A DNA stretch of 45,339 nt from an uncultured Dorea sp. (GTDB lineage Bacteria; Bacillota_A; Clostridia; Lachnospirales; Lachnospiraceae). This document shows positions 32,147 through 40,520 of this stretch, piece by piece. How positions within the stretch are numbered: position 1 is the stretch's first letter; each line of letters begins with the position of its first letter. Location: NCBI GenBank assembly GCA_910579015.1, contig CAJTRO010000030.1:1-45339 (forward strand). The letters run 5' to 3'. The notes beneath the pieces were generated by a model. It searched no databases. It was not told the origin of the DNA and was given only the letters and a program-made list of their open reading frames with translations. The position numbers and the translations under genes were made by a program.

Positions 32147-33244
32147 CTATAATAACTCCAGAAGTGCATTGTCCCATTCATCAAAAAAACCCTCCGGCCA
32201 TTCATCCAGCCGGCCATTTCTATCAAGCACCGGACACAATACTTTATGCTTATACGATTCTTCCTTATCCTTATAGAAAAAGAATAAACCTGTCTCCTTT
32301 GGATCTAACTTTCCTTTTTTTACAGCAACCCGTATTCCATTCAGTACATGATCACTATGCGTTTCAAGAATAACCTGCACACCCCCGGCTCCTGCGGCCG
32401 CTATCAATTCACCTAACATCCTCTGTCCTCTTGGATGTATATGTGCCTCAGGATTTTCAAGCAGTATCATATCTCCCTTCTGCGCGGATACCAATGCAAC
32501 AACTACCGGGAGCACATACGTAATACCGAATCCGACATTCACACTTTTGTATGAATTTGTCTTCTCTCTGCCTTCTATATATTCGTATTTCAATTCCGCC
32601 GTCCTGGAGGACATATTAACGCTGATAACCGGCGCTACTCCTGGCGATATCATATCCAGCCAGGCTTTTACCTGATCTGCAATTGTTATTTTGCCCGCAT
32701 CTCCGATCATAACCGCTTTATTTCCTATATCTTCACTGCCATGAAATTGCAGATACTGAATTGCGAATTCTCCGTCTTTCCCAAAATATCGTTCAGACAA
32801 CTCTTTTTCATTCTCTATCCGATACAAAAACTGCGGTTCAATTCGATATGCGGATAAGTAGAATATTCGATCTATCCACTGTTCAAAACTCTCCCGATCA
32901 CCATGAAGCTCCGCATTCTTCAGTGGCAATATGTCTTCTTCCGGCCGATATTCAAACTTAAACTTCTCCTCATTATCATCAACCCAGATATCAATCCCAA
33001 TCTCATCTTCCTCTGCTTTTTCATAAAGAATATCCTGCCCTACGCCAAGATCTGCATACTTCCCCTTTAAGAATAACGGCTCATTCGAAATAATATTTTT
33101 CTGTGATTGGCCTAATAATAAAATACTCTGTATGACTGTTGACTTGCCCATACCGTTCAATCCGGTCAGGACATTCACCGTGGAAAAATTCACTTCAAGT
33201 TCTTCAAAACACTTAAAATTCTTAAGAATCAACTTATTAATCAT
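32147..33244 (-). CDS. AAA ATPase with DUF3696 C-terminus (SMC/OLD-like)
   Basis: A 365-residue ABC/SMC-type ATPase: Walker A GLNGMGKST (28-36) after the IKNFKCFEELEVNF-type opening, a signature region around YKSVNVGFGITYVLPVVVAL, Walker B MILLENPEAHIHPRGQ and the H-loop VILETHSDHVLNGIR. The C-terminus (KVLCPVLDRNGRLDEWPEGFFDEWDNALLELL) is the DUF3696 extension. Such ATPases are frequent partners in defence islands, often activating a nuclease. The start overlaps the stop of the DUF262 gene by four bases, so the two proteins are made together. Cellular target unknown. Confidence 0.88.
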   Translation of the reverse strand: MINKLILKNFKCFEELEVNFSTVNVLTGLNGMGKSTVIQSILLLGQSQKNIISNEPLFLKGKYADLGVGQDILYEKAEEDEIGIDIWVDDNEEKFKFEYRPEEDILPLKNAELHGDRESFEQWIDRIFYLSAYRIEPQFLYRIENEKELSERYFGKDGEFAIQYLQFHGSEDIGNKAVMIGDAGKITIADQVKAWLDMISPGVAPVISVNMSSRTAELKYEYIEGREKTNSYKSVNVGFGITYVLPVVVALVSAQKGDMILLENPEAHIHPRGQRMLGELIAAAGAGGVQVILETHSDHVLNGIRVAVKKGKLDPKETGLFFFYKDKEESYKHKVLCPVLDRNGRLDEWPEGFFDEWDNALLELL

Positions 33245-34536
33245 AAAAACTCCTCTATTAGATCTCGACTCATCTCAATTCGTCTCACAAATGAATGTCT
33301 GTCACCTGCTTTCAATGCCACAGCAAAATCCCAATCTTCCAATAACAGTCTGAACTGATACAGGAATTCATCCTTATTTTCTTCTATTCTTTTTAATTGA
33401 TCATCACTTAATTCACTGAAACAGATTGCCCATATTTCAAAAATTGCTTTATTTATCGGACCGCGCCGGAAATCTTTATTAAACTTTCTGAAAGCATATT
33501 TCCCAAAAATTGCTTTACAGGCTTCCATTACACGTTCAAATCGTGTGGTAACACGGGTACAGTCTTTCTTATCATAAGTATTTGCTTTTTTCAATCCTTT
33601 TATAAGAAAATTATCAATATTTCCTTTATATTCCTTTTCATAATCCAGCTCAGTAAATGACAAAAAGCGCAATGCATACTCCCGGTCCAGCATTCGATCC
33701 GGTTTTATCGCAAACTGTGTGGCCTCCTTGAATACTTCCATCCCAGCCATCTCCTTGATCAAGTCTGTTCCTCTACCCGAATAAAGCGCCTGCCGTATTT
33801 CCTGGTCATTCAACTGAACCCCACCGGTATTGATCCTCTGGAAAATATTAAAAACCACCTCTTCCGGCGTGCCTTTTGTAACTGTATATGCAACGATTGA
33901 CGATTCTTTGATTCTTCTGACATACTGCCGGGGCAGCTCGTCAAATGTCTTTCCATTAAAATCTCTCAGATACTGCATTCCCTCAAATTCATATTTTTCA
34001 CACGAACCGTCTTCTAACTCTTCTCCTACCAAATAGTTTTGAAAAGCCGTAAGCCGTTGCAAACCGTCTATCACAACCCACTCATCTTCTCTGGACGCAT
34101 CGAAATAAAATGCGGGCAGAGGTATCTTCAACATTAATGATTCAATCAGCCGGCTCTGCTTTTCTCTGCTCCATAATCCTCCATTCCTTTGAAATGCAGG
34201 CATCAAGTCAAATTCCTCATTCTTTAACCGTTCCATAATATTAGATACATTCGTCGGAACCTGAATGATATTCACATCAGAAGGGATGAATTTATCTGGT
34301 TCATCCAGCTCTGTCTTATATCCTTCATCCATATCTAGCGGAAGAATCCTGATTCCCTCTTCACGCAGTTGATAAAGTACACTATTCAACTGGTCTTCGT
34401 CAATTCCTGACTTCTTATTCTTAATGATATCCTGTACGACAAATAAACTGATTTCATCATTATTCTTTCTCGCAAAATCTTTAATCTCATTTATTCGGCT
34501 TGATATATTCTCTGTACCTTTCATCACATATCTCAC
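33241..34536 (-). CDS. DUF262 (GmrS-N/ParB-like) protein with sigma-1.1-like N-terminal domain
   Basis: A 431-residue protein. Residues about 100-260 are the DUF262 domain: FDLMPAFQRNGGLWSREKQS, the hallmark VIDGLQRLTAF (155-165) and FNIFQRINTGGVQLNDQEIRQAL. DUF262 domains hydrolyse nucleotides in restriction systems such as GmrSD. No HNH nuclease motif is seen at the C-terminus, so nuclease activity, if any, must come from a partner. Residues 10-70 (a helix, then SGIDEDQLNSVLYQLREEGIRILP) resemble region 1.1 of sigma-70 factors. It opens the three-gene unit; the start at 34536 has GGAAAGTGAGAT. A weak TATACT box lies near 34600. Confidence 0.85.
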   Translation of the reverse strand: MRYVMKGTENISSRINEIKDFARKNNDEISLFVVQDIIKNKKSGIDEDQLNSVLYQLREEGIRILPLDMDEGYKTELDEPDKFIPSDVNIIQVPTNVSNIMERLKNEEFDLMPAFQRNGGLWSREKQSRLIESLMLKIPLPAFYFDASREDEWVVIDGLQRLTAFQNYLVGEELEDGSCEKYEFEGMQYLRDFNGKTFDELPRQYVRRIKESSIVAYTVTKGTPEEVVFNIFQRINTGGVQLNDQEIRQALYSGRGTDLIKEMAGMEVFKEATQFAIKPDRMLDREYALRFLSFTELDYEKEYKGNIDNFLIKGLKKANTYDKKDCTRVTTRFERVMEACKAIFGKYAFRKFNKDFRRGPINKAIFEIWAICFSELSDDQLKRIEENKDEFLYQFRLLLEDWDFAVALKAGDRHSFVRRIEMSRDLIEEFL

Positions 34537-34672
34537 TTTCCGTTACATTATCGCCTCACAAAATGACTGAATCCTGCTTGAAAAGCTCATTTCATTTCCC
34601 CAATCCCGCCATTAAATCAAGTATATCACAGCCTCAATAAAATAGATAGGTGACAGCCCTTAAAAATGCAGA

Positions 34673-34701
34673 AGGTTCCGCGCATACACTACGCAGAACC
34701 T
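34673..34701 (-). terminator. Terminator after the PFOR gene
   Basis: AGGTTC...GAACCT arms with inner GCG pairings, followed on the minus strand by TCTGCATTTTT. It ends the PFOR transcript about 30 bases after its stop codon. Confidence 0.7.
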
Positions 34702-34728
34702 CCCATATATTACTTATCTTATAATCTC

Positions 34729-37700
34729 CTACTCTTCTCCGTACAGAGTAACCAGCTTCTTGAGGTATGCATATCTCTCCATAGCCTCTTCTTCGTTCTT
34801 AGCGAAGAGCTTCGCTGCCTTCTCTGGATTCGCTCTCTTAAGTGCATTGTAACGAACCTCGCCGTCAAGGAACTCCTGATAATCTCCTGCTGGCTCCTTG
34901 CTGTCAAGCGTGAACTTCGCACCCTCAGCGGCCGGATTGAACCGGAAGTTATTCCAGTATCCGCACTTAACCGCTAACTCTTCCTCTGTCTGAGCCTTGC
35001 TCATGCCCTTCTTGATACCATGGTTGATACATGGAGCGTAAGCAATGATCAGTGACGGTCCCGGATAAGCCTCAGCCTCAGCGATCGCCTTAACTGTCTG
35101 GTTGAAGTCAGCGCCCATAGCAATCTGAGCCACATATACATAGCCATAGCTCATTGCAATGCCGGCAAGGTCTTTCTTCTTGGTCTCCTTACCGCCTGCC
35201 GCAAACTGTGCGGTAGCGCCGGTCTTGGTCGCCTTAGAAGACTGTCCGCCTGTGTTGGAGTAAACCTCTGTATCGAATACCATTACGTTGATGTCTTCGC
35301 CGCTTGCCAGTACGTGGTCAACGCCGCCGAATCCGATATCGTAAGCCCATCCGTCGCCTCCGAATACCCACTGGGACTTCTTAGCGAGGAAATCTTTATT
35401 CTTAACAACGTCCTTGCATGTATCGCAATCGCATCCTTCTAATAATGCAACCAGCTTATCCGCAGCGTCTCCATTGGTAATACCGCAGTTAAAGGTATCA
35501 AGATATTCCTTACAAGCCGCCTTCACTTCCTCGGAAGCTTTGTCGAAGCCTGCGATCTCTTCAACCTGAGCTTTTAATCTCTTTCTGATCGCCTTCTGAG
35601 CCAGCAGCATACCGTATCCGAACTCAGCGTTATCCTCAAACAGGGAGTTTGACCAAGCCGGTCCCTTTCCTTCCGGAGTAACGGTGTAAGGTGTGGACGG
35701 TGAGGAGTTACCCCAGATAGAAGAACATCCTGTTGCATTGGCAATATACATCCTGTCGCCGAACAGCTGTGTGATCAGCTTCGCATATGGTGTCTCTCCG
35801 CATCCTGCACAAGCGCCTGAGAACTCAAGCAGCGGCTGCTTGAACTGGCTTCCCTTAACTGTCTCTGGTTTGAACTTCGCAACAACCTCTGGCTTAACCG
35901 GAATCTCTCTTCCAAAGTCAAACAACTGCTGAGAACCGATGTTCTCTTCCATGTTCTTCATAACGAGAGCCTTCTCGCCCTTCTTGCCCGGACATACATT
36001 CGCACAGGAACCGCATCCTGTACAGTCAAGAGCTGATACGGACATGGTGAACTTCATACCCGGCATACCGATCATATCAATCGCCTTGGTTCCTTCCGGA
36101 GCCTTAGACAGCTCGTCTTCTGTCAGAGCGATCGGACGGATAACAGCGTGCGGACATACATACGCACAACGGTTACACTGGATACAATTCTCCGGTACCC
36201 ATACCGGGATATCTACTGCGATACCACGCTTCTCATATGCGGAAGAACCGGATGGCGTGGAACCGTCTACATAATCATTGAATGCAGATACCGGAAGTGA
36301 ATTACCTTCCTGGGCATTCACCTTGGTCTGTACATTCTTAACGAAAGCAACAACGTCGTCTCTTCCGCCCTTAACCTCTGGTGAGAATAATCCCTCATCC
36401 TCGCAGGACTTCCAGGACTCCGGAACAGCAACCTCTACTACCTGCTTCGCGCCGGCATCGATGGCGTCATAATTCATCTGTACGATCTTGTCGCCCTTTC
36501 TTCCATAGGTAGCCTTAGCGGCAGCCTTCATCAGCTCTATTGCCTCTGCCTCCGGAATGATCGCCGCAAGCTTGAAGAATGCTGACTGCAATACGGTGTT
36601 GATACGTCCGCCAAGTCCGATCTCCTTACCGATCTTGATACCGTCGATGGTATAGAACTTGATGTTGTGGTCTGCGATATATGCCTTCACCTGTCCAGGA
36701 AGATGCTTCTCAAGACCTTCCATATCCCATGGACAGTTCAGAAGGAAGGTTCCGCCGTCCACCAGCTCCTGAACCATGTTGTACTTGTCCACATAAGAAG
36801 GATTGTGGCACGCAACAAAGTTCGCCTGACGGATCAGGTATGTGGACTTGATCGCCTTCTTACCGAAACGTAAGTGAGACATCGTTACACCGCCGGACTT
36901 CTTGGAATCATAGTCAAAGTATGCCTGTGCATACATATCTGTGTTGTCACCGATGATCTTGATGGAGTTCTTGTTCGCTCCAACCGTACCGTCTGCTCCC
37001 AGTCCCCAGAACTTACAGTTGATGGTTCCTTCCGGAGTTGTAACAAGAGCCGGTCCTGTTGTAAGGGAAAGATTGGTCACATCATCCTCGATACCGATCG
37101 TAAATCTTGCCTTGTCAGCATTGCCAAATACTGCAACGATCTGTGCAGGCGTCGTATCCTTAGAACCAAGTCCGTAACGTCCGCAGTTAATCGGAACTGC
37201 ATCGAACTTAGTACCCTTAAGCGCTGAAACAACGTCCAGATATAACGGCTCTCCCTGTGCTCCAGGCTCTTTCGTCCTGTCAAGAACGTTGATATATTTT
37301 ACTGTATCAGGAATTGCATCAATCAATGCCTGCGCGCAGAATGGTCTGTAAAGACGAACCTTAACGACGCCGACCTTCTCGCCTGCCGCCATCAGGTAAT
37401 CAATGGTCTCCTCGATCGTATCGCAGACAGAACCCATAGCAACGATCACCTTCTCGGCGTCTGCTGCTCCATAGTAGTTAAACAGCTTGTAGTCTGTACC
37501 GATCTTAGCGTTAACCTTGTCCATATACTCCTGTACGATCGCCGGCATAGCGTCGTAGTATGAGTTACATGCCTCTCTTGCCTGGAAGAAGATATCCGGG
37601 TTCTGAGCGGATCCTCTCTGGCATGGGTGGTTCGGGTTCAACGCATGGTTTCTGAATGCATCAATGGCATCCATATCTACTAATTCTTTTAAGTCTTCAT

Positions 37701-38262
37701 AATCCCATGTCTCAATCTTCTGGATCTCGTGGGAAGTACGGAATCCGTCGAAGAAATTGATGAACGGAAGCTTGCCCTTAAGCGCCGCACAGTGTGCAAC
37801 CGGCGTCAGGTCCATAACTTCCTGCACGCTTGACTCACAGAGCATCGCAGCGCCTGTCTGTCTACAGGCATATACATCAGAATGATCTCCAAAGATTGAC
37901 AGTGCATGGCTGGCAAGCGCACGCGCGGATACATGGAATACACCCGGAAGCTGCTCGCCTGCTACTTTATATAAGTTAGGAATCATCAGCAGTAAGCCCT
38001 GGGATGCCGTAAATGTCGTCGTCAGAGCACCTGCCGCCAGGGAACCGTGTACAGCTCCTGCCGCTCCTGCCTCTGACTGCATCTCTGTTACCTGGACAGT
38101 CTGTCCAAAGATATTCTTTCTGCCTTCAGTTGCCCATTCATCTACATGCTCCGGCATAACAGATGATGGTGTGATCGGGTAAATGGCTGCAACTTCTGTA
38201 TATGCGTATGATGCATGAGCCGCCGCCTGATTACCATCCATGGTCTTCATTTTTCTTGCCAT
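34729..38262 (-). CDS. nifJ: Pyruvate:ferredoxin (flavodoxin) oxidoreductase
   Basis: A single-chain, 1177-residue cytosolic enzyme that converts pyruvate and CoA to acetyl-CoA and CO2 and reduces ferredoxin; central to clostridial fermentation. The N-terminus (MDGNQAAAHASYAYTEVAAIYPITPSS) is the PFOR domain I pattern. Two ferredoxin-type clusters follow near residue 690 (CIQCNRCAYVCP) and 745 (CTGCGSCANVCP), then the proximal-cluster Cys (CAGCGET near 818). The thiamine diphosphate site is GDGWAYDIGFGGVDH...VYSNTGGQSSK from about 966. Length is typical. The start has AAGGAGGAACAACG and a promoter upstream, with a terminator downstream, so it is a single-gene transcript. Confidence 0.97.
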   Translation of the reverse strand: MARKMKTMDGNQAAAHASYAYTEVAAIYPITPSSVMPEHVDEWATEGRKNIFGQTVQVTEMQSEAGAAGAVHGSLAAGALTTTFTASQGLLLMIPNLYKVAGEQLPGVFHVSARALASHALSIFGDHSDVYACRQTGAAMLCESSVQEVMDLTPVAHCAALKGKLPFINFFDGFRTSHEIQKIETWDYEDLKELVDMDAIDAFRNHALNPNHPCQRGSAQNPDIFFQAREACNSYYDAMPAIVQEYMDKVNAKIGTDYKLFNYYGAADAEKVIVAMGSVCDTIEETIDYLMAAGEKVGVVKVRLYRPFCAQALIDAIPDTVKYINVLDRTKEPGAQGEPLYLDVVSALKGTKFDAVPINCGRYGLGSKDTTPAQIVAVFGNADKARFTIGIEDDVTNLSLTTGPALVTTPEGTINCKFWGLGADGTVGANKNSIKIIGDNTDMYAQAYFDYDSKKSGGVTMSHLRFGKKAIKSTYLIRQANFVACHNPSYVDKYNMVQELVDGGTFLLNCPWDMEGLEKHLPGQVKAYIADHNIKFYTIDGIKIGKEIGLGGRINTVLQSAFFKLAAIIPEAEAIELMKAAAKATYGRKGDKIVQMNYDAIDAGAKQVVEVAVPESWKSCEDEGLFSPEVKGGRDDVVAFVKNVQTKVNAQEGNSLPVSAFNDYVDGSTPSGSSAYEKRGIAVDIPVWVPENCIQCNRCAYVCPHAVIRPIALTEDELSKAPEGTKAIDMIGMPGMKFTMSVSALDCTGCGSCANVCPGKKGEKALVMKNMEENIGSQQLFDFGREIPVKPEVVAKFKPETVKGSQFKQPLLEFSGACAGCGETPYAKLITQLFGDRMYIANATGCSSIWGNSSPSTPYTVTPEGKGPAWSNSLFEDNAEFGYGMLLAQKAIRKRLKAQVEEIAGFDKASEEVKAACKEYLDTFNCGITNGDAADKLVALLEGCDCDTCKDVVKNKDFLAKKSQWVFGGDGWAYDIGFGGVDHVLASGEDINVMVFDTEVYSNTGGQSSKATKTGATAQFAAGGKETKKKDLAGIAMSYGYVYVAQIAMGADFNQTVKAIAEAEAYPGPSLIIAYAPCINHGIKKGMSKAQTEEELAVKCGYWNNFRFNPAAEGAKFTLDSKEPAGDYQEFLDGEVRYNALKRANPEKAAKLFAKNEEEAMERYAYLKKLVTLYGEE

Positions 38263-38317
38263 TGTCGTTGTTCCTCCTTATAATTATGCAAATTATGTTA
38301 ATTTGACGTGTGCTTTT

Positions 38318-38346
38318 ATTATAGTCCACACATTGTTAAAAGTCTA
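38318..38346 (-). promoter_or_regulatory. Promoter of the PFOR gene
   Basis: TAGACT (38341-38346) and TATAAT (38318-38323), 17-base spacer on the minus strand, about 55 bases before the start codon. The -35 overlaps the end of the SGNH hydrolase gene. Confidence 0.65.
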
Positions 38347-39453
38347 GTCATTCTTATCCTTATTTTTGTTCCTTTTTTGGTACAAAGGCTGTGATTCCCC
38401 GCCTCTTTTCCTCTTAAGATACCAGATCAGAACCACGGCCGTCATACATACAAGGATGATCAACGCGATCCACGGCAGCGGTCCTAAGACCGTCCACAGA
38501 CTGTATCTGCGCCGTACTGCCATCCTTGGACGGGGCTCATCTCTGATGATCTTTTCCGGTTCTCCTTTAAATATGCCGGTATCAATCTTCTCTGCCGCAA
38601 GCCTTGCGATCAGCTCCTGTCCTTCCTGATCCGGGTGAAGCCCATCCTCCTGCGTATGCTCGCAGATCTCAGAATCGAACAGGTCGACAACATGATAATC
38701 ATATGCTTCTGAATGATCGTACATGATCTGATTCATGTTCTGGATGATATCTTCCACGATATCATTCATTGCCCCCGGCAGTTCAAACCGGCTGACCGGA
38801 TTGTAGATATTTGTCACGACCATCTGCGCCGTATCTTTTCTGTGCTCTGTGATGGTCTCCATTGCAAGAAGCCACTGCTCCTCGAATGCCGTATAATCCC
38901 AGTTATTCAGCACATCCAGTATCTTTACGATCAGCAGAGGATTCCCCTCCACTCCCTCCTGGAGTGCGTCGAACGCGTCAAAGACACTTAAGAACTTCCG
39001 GTCTGTCCCAAGGACTTCCTGCGCCGCCTTCTTGAATTCCTGCATCAAGTCGTTGGCGCCAATGGTCAATGTAATGATGTCGGCTCTGTCAAGCGCCGCG
39101 AGCGCCTCCTCTGTACTCAAAATCTCCGTATTCAGCCGTAAAGAATCTCTCCCGTTCTTTGCAAATTTATCACACTGCGCCGGAATCCTTGCCTCTACGG
39201 TCACCGCATCTGCAATCAGCTGTGTATAGCATCTCAGATCTTCCTGGCCTTTTCCACCGTATCCTTTTGCAATGCTGTCGCCAAAAGCGACACAGTATAT
39301 CCTGTCCCCTTCCCATTTGGGGCTTTCTGCTTCTTCGGCCTTGCATGAAACTGTCCCGGCTCCTTCCAGCGCCGCCGTTACGCAGATCAATAAGCTAAGC
39401 GCTAATAGCAGAATTTTCCCCAAGCTTCTCCTGACATTTCCCCAAAATCTCAT
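38344..39453 (-). CDS. SGNH/GDSL hydrolase, membrane-anchored and extracytoplasmic
   Basis: About 369 residues from the ATG at 39453 (site GAAGAAGGGTG; the frame is open 27 bases further up). An N-terminal signal segment (LGKILLLALSLLICVTAAL) exports the catalytic domain: block I FGDSIAKGYGG, block III TIGANDLMQE and the catalytic Asp/His in DGLHPDQEG. A C-terminal helix (LGPLPWIALIILVCMTAVVLIWYL) with a basic tail (KRKRGG) anchors it to the membrane. Likely substrates are acyl or acetyl groups on cell-wall polymers or lipids; nothing in the sequence fixes this. No operon partner is obvious. Confidence 0.86.
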   Translation of the reverse strand: MRFWGNVRRSLGKILLLALSLLICVTAALEGAGTVSCKAEEAESPKWEGDRIYCVAFGDSIAKGYGGKGQEDLRCYTQLIADAVTVEARIPAQCDKFAKNGRDSLRLNTEILSTEEALAALDRADIITLTIGANDLMQEFKKAAQEVLGTDRKFLSVFDAFDALQEGVEGNPLLIVKILDVLNNWDYTAFEEQWLLAMETITEHRKDTAQMVVTNIYNPVSRFELPGAMNDIVEDIIQNMNQIMYDHSEAYDYHVVDLFDSEICEHTQEDGLHPDQEGQELIARLAAEKIDTGIFKGEPEKIIRDEPRPRMAVRRRYSLWTVLGPLPWIALIILVCMTAVVLIWYLKRKRGGESQPLYQKRNKNKDKND

Positions 39454-39534
39454 AAACACCCTTCTTCCCCTCAAAAACAAACTACAATAATCTCAGAATT
39501 CTTCTTTGCCGCCGGCGTCTGATCACCGTCCCTG

Positions 39535-40476
39535 TCACATCAGATAGACGATATCCTCCCTGGGCTTCTCGGCCGGTTCCATGTCGATCAGGAAGAGTAC
39601 CGGCTGTTCATTTCCAAAAGCCACCGCCTTCTCATATTCGAATCTTGCGCGGACCTTGAACCATGCGCCTTTCTTGAATTCGACGTTCTGTTCTGACTTG
39701 CAGGGATAACCATAGAATTTCAGATCGTCGGCACAGCAGGTCATGATCTTGCGTACCGGCACGAACATGTTCTCCTTCATCCCTTTAGGGCGGAACGCCT
39801 GTGCAACGAATTCTACTTCTTTATGAAGATAGAGTTCCGGGTGGTCATAGGCATCCACATACCAGATACCGAAATCCTCAGATTCTATCTGTATCTTATC
39901 TCCCCTGACGTCATAGGGAAGGTCTTCTTCTGACGGCTGTATGATCTTTCCGTCCGTTCCCTCAAAAATGAGCTGCGCCATGGGATTCTGCACCTTGAGC
40001 GCCCTGCGAAAGCCTGAGCGGTCTACTCCTTCTGGACAGCGGTTTACTACGATGAGCTCCGATTCCGTCAACTGCTCGATCAGCATGTTCCTCATATTCT
40101 TAAGATACATATCCAGAGTCATTCCGTTTACTGTAGAATAGACTCCCTGTAATTCCCAGCTTCGGGGATATCTGACAGCTAACAGCTCCTCAAGCTTCCA
40201 CATCCCATTATATTCGATCACTACCTGCGCAGGATGATAGTTCTTCTCACAGTTCTTGAAAAATGCCTGGTTCAGCTGGTCGAATTCATCAACCTTTAGC
40301 AGAAGCATTTCCCGGGAATCCAGATATTCTTTGGGGTATTCCTCCTCGCCTTCTTCACACAGGATCAGCAGAGTCAGGCCCGGCGCTATCCAGTCCTGCT
40401 CCATCAGTGTTTCCTTTACAAGGGTTGTCTTTCCGCTGTCAAGAAAACCTGTACATATGAATACAGGTGTTTTCAT
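39535..40476 (-). CDS. COG0523/CobW-like GTPase fused to a YcgQ-like C-terminal region
   Basis: A 313-residue protein. Residues 1-190 are a CobW-type P-loop GTPase (GFLDSGKTTLVKE at 10-22, VIEYNGMW, IVVNRCPEG as the NKxD equivalent). The C-terminal 110 residues lack the normal CobW C domain and instead show FVPVRKIMTCCADDLKFYGYPC followed by a GAWFKVRARFEYE strand, which recalls the C-terminal domain of YcgQ/TIGR03943 proteins (MxCCxxDxxxxG). YcgQ and CobW proteins occur together in zinc-stress operons, so a metal-related role is likely. It lies 44 bases after the second CobW gene and shares its transcript. Confidence 0.78.
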   Translation of the reverse strand: MKTPVFICTGFLDSGKTTLVKETLMEQDWIAPGLTLLILCEEGEEEYPKEYLDSREMLLLKVDEFDQLNQAFFKNCEKNYHPAQVVIEYNGMWKLEELLAVRYPRSWELQGVYSTVNGMTLDMYLKNMRNMLIEQLTESELIVVNRCPEGVDRSGFRRALKVQNPMAQLIFEGTDGKIIQPSEEDLPYDVRGDKIQIESEDFGIWYVDAYDHPELYLHKEVEFVAQAFRPKGMKENMFVPVRKIMTCCADDLKFYGYPCKSEQNVEFKKGAWFKVRARFEYEKAVAFGNEQPVLFLIDMEPAEKPREDIVYLM

Positions 40477-40520
40477 GCAATCACCTTCATTTCTTTCAAT
40501 TATCAGCCATTAAGACGTCA

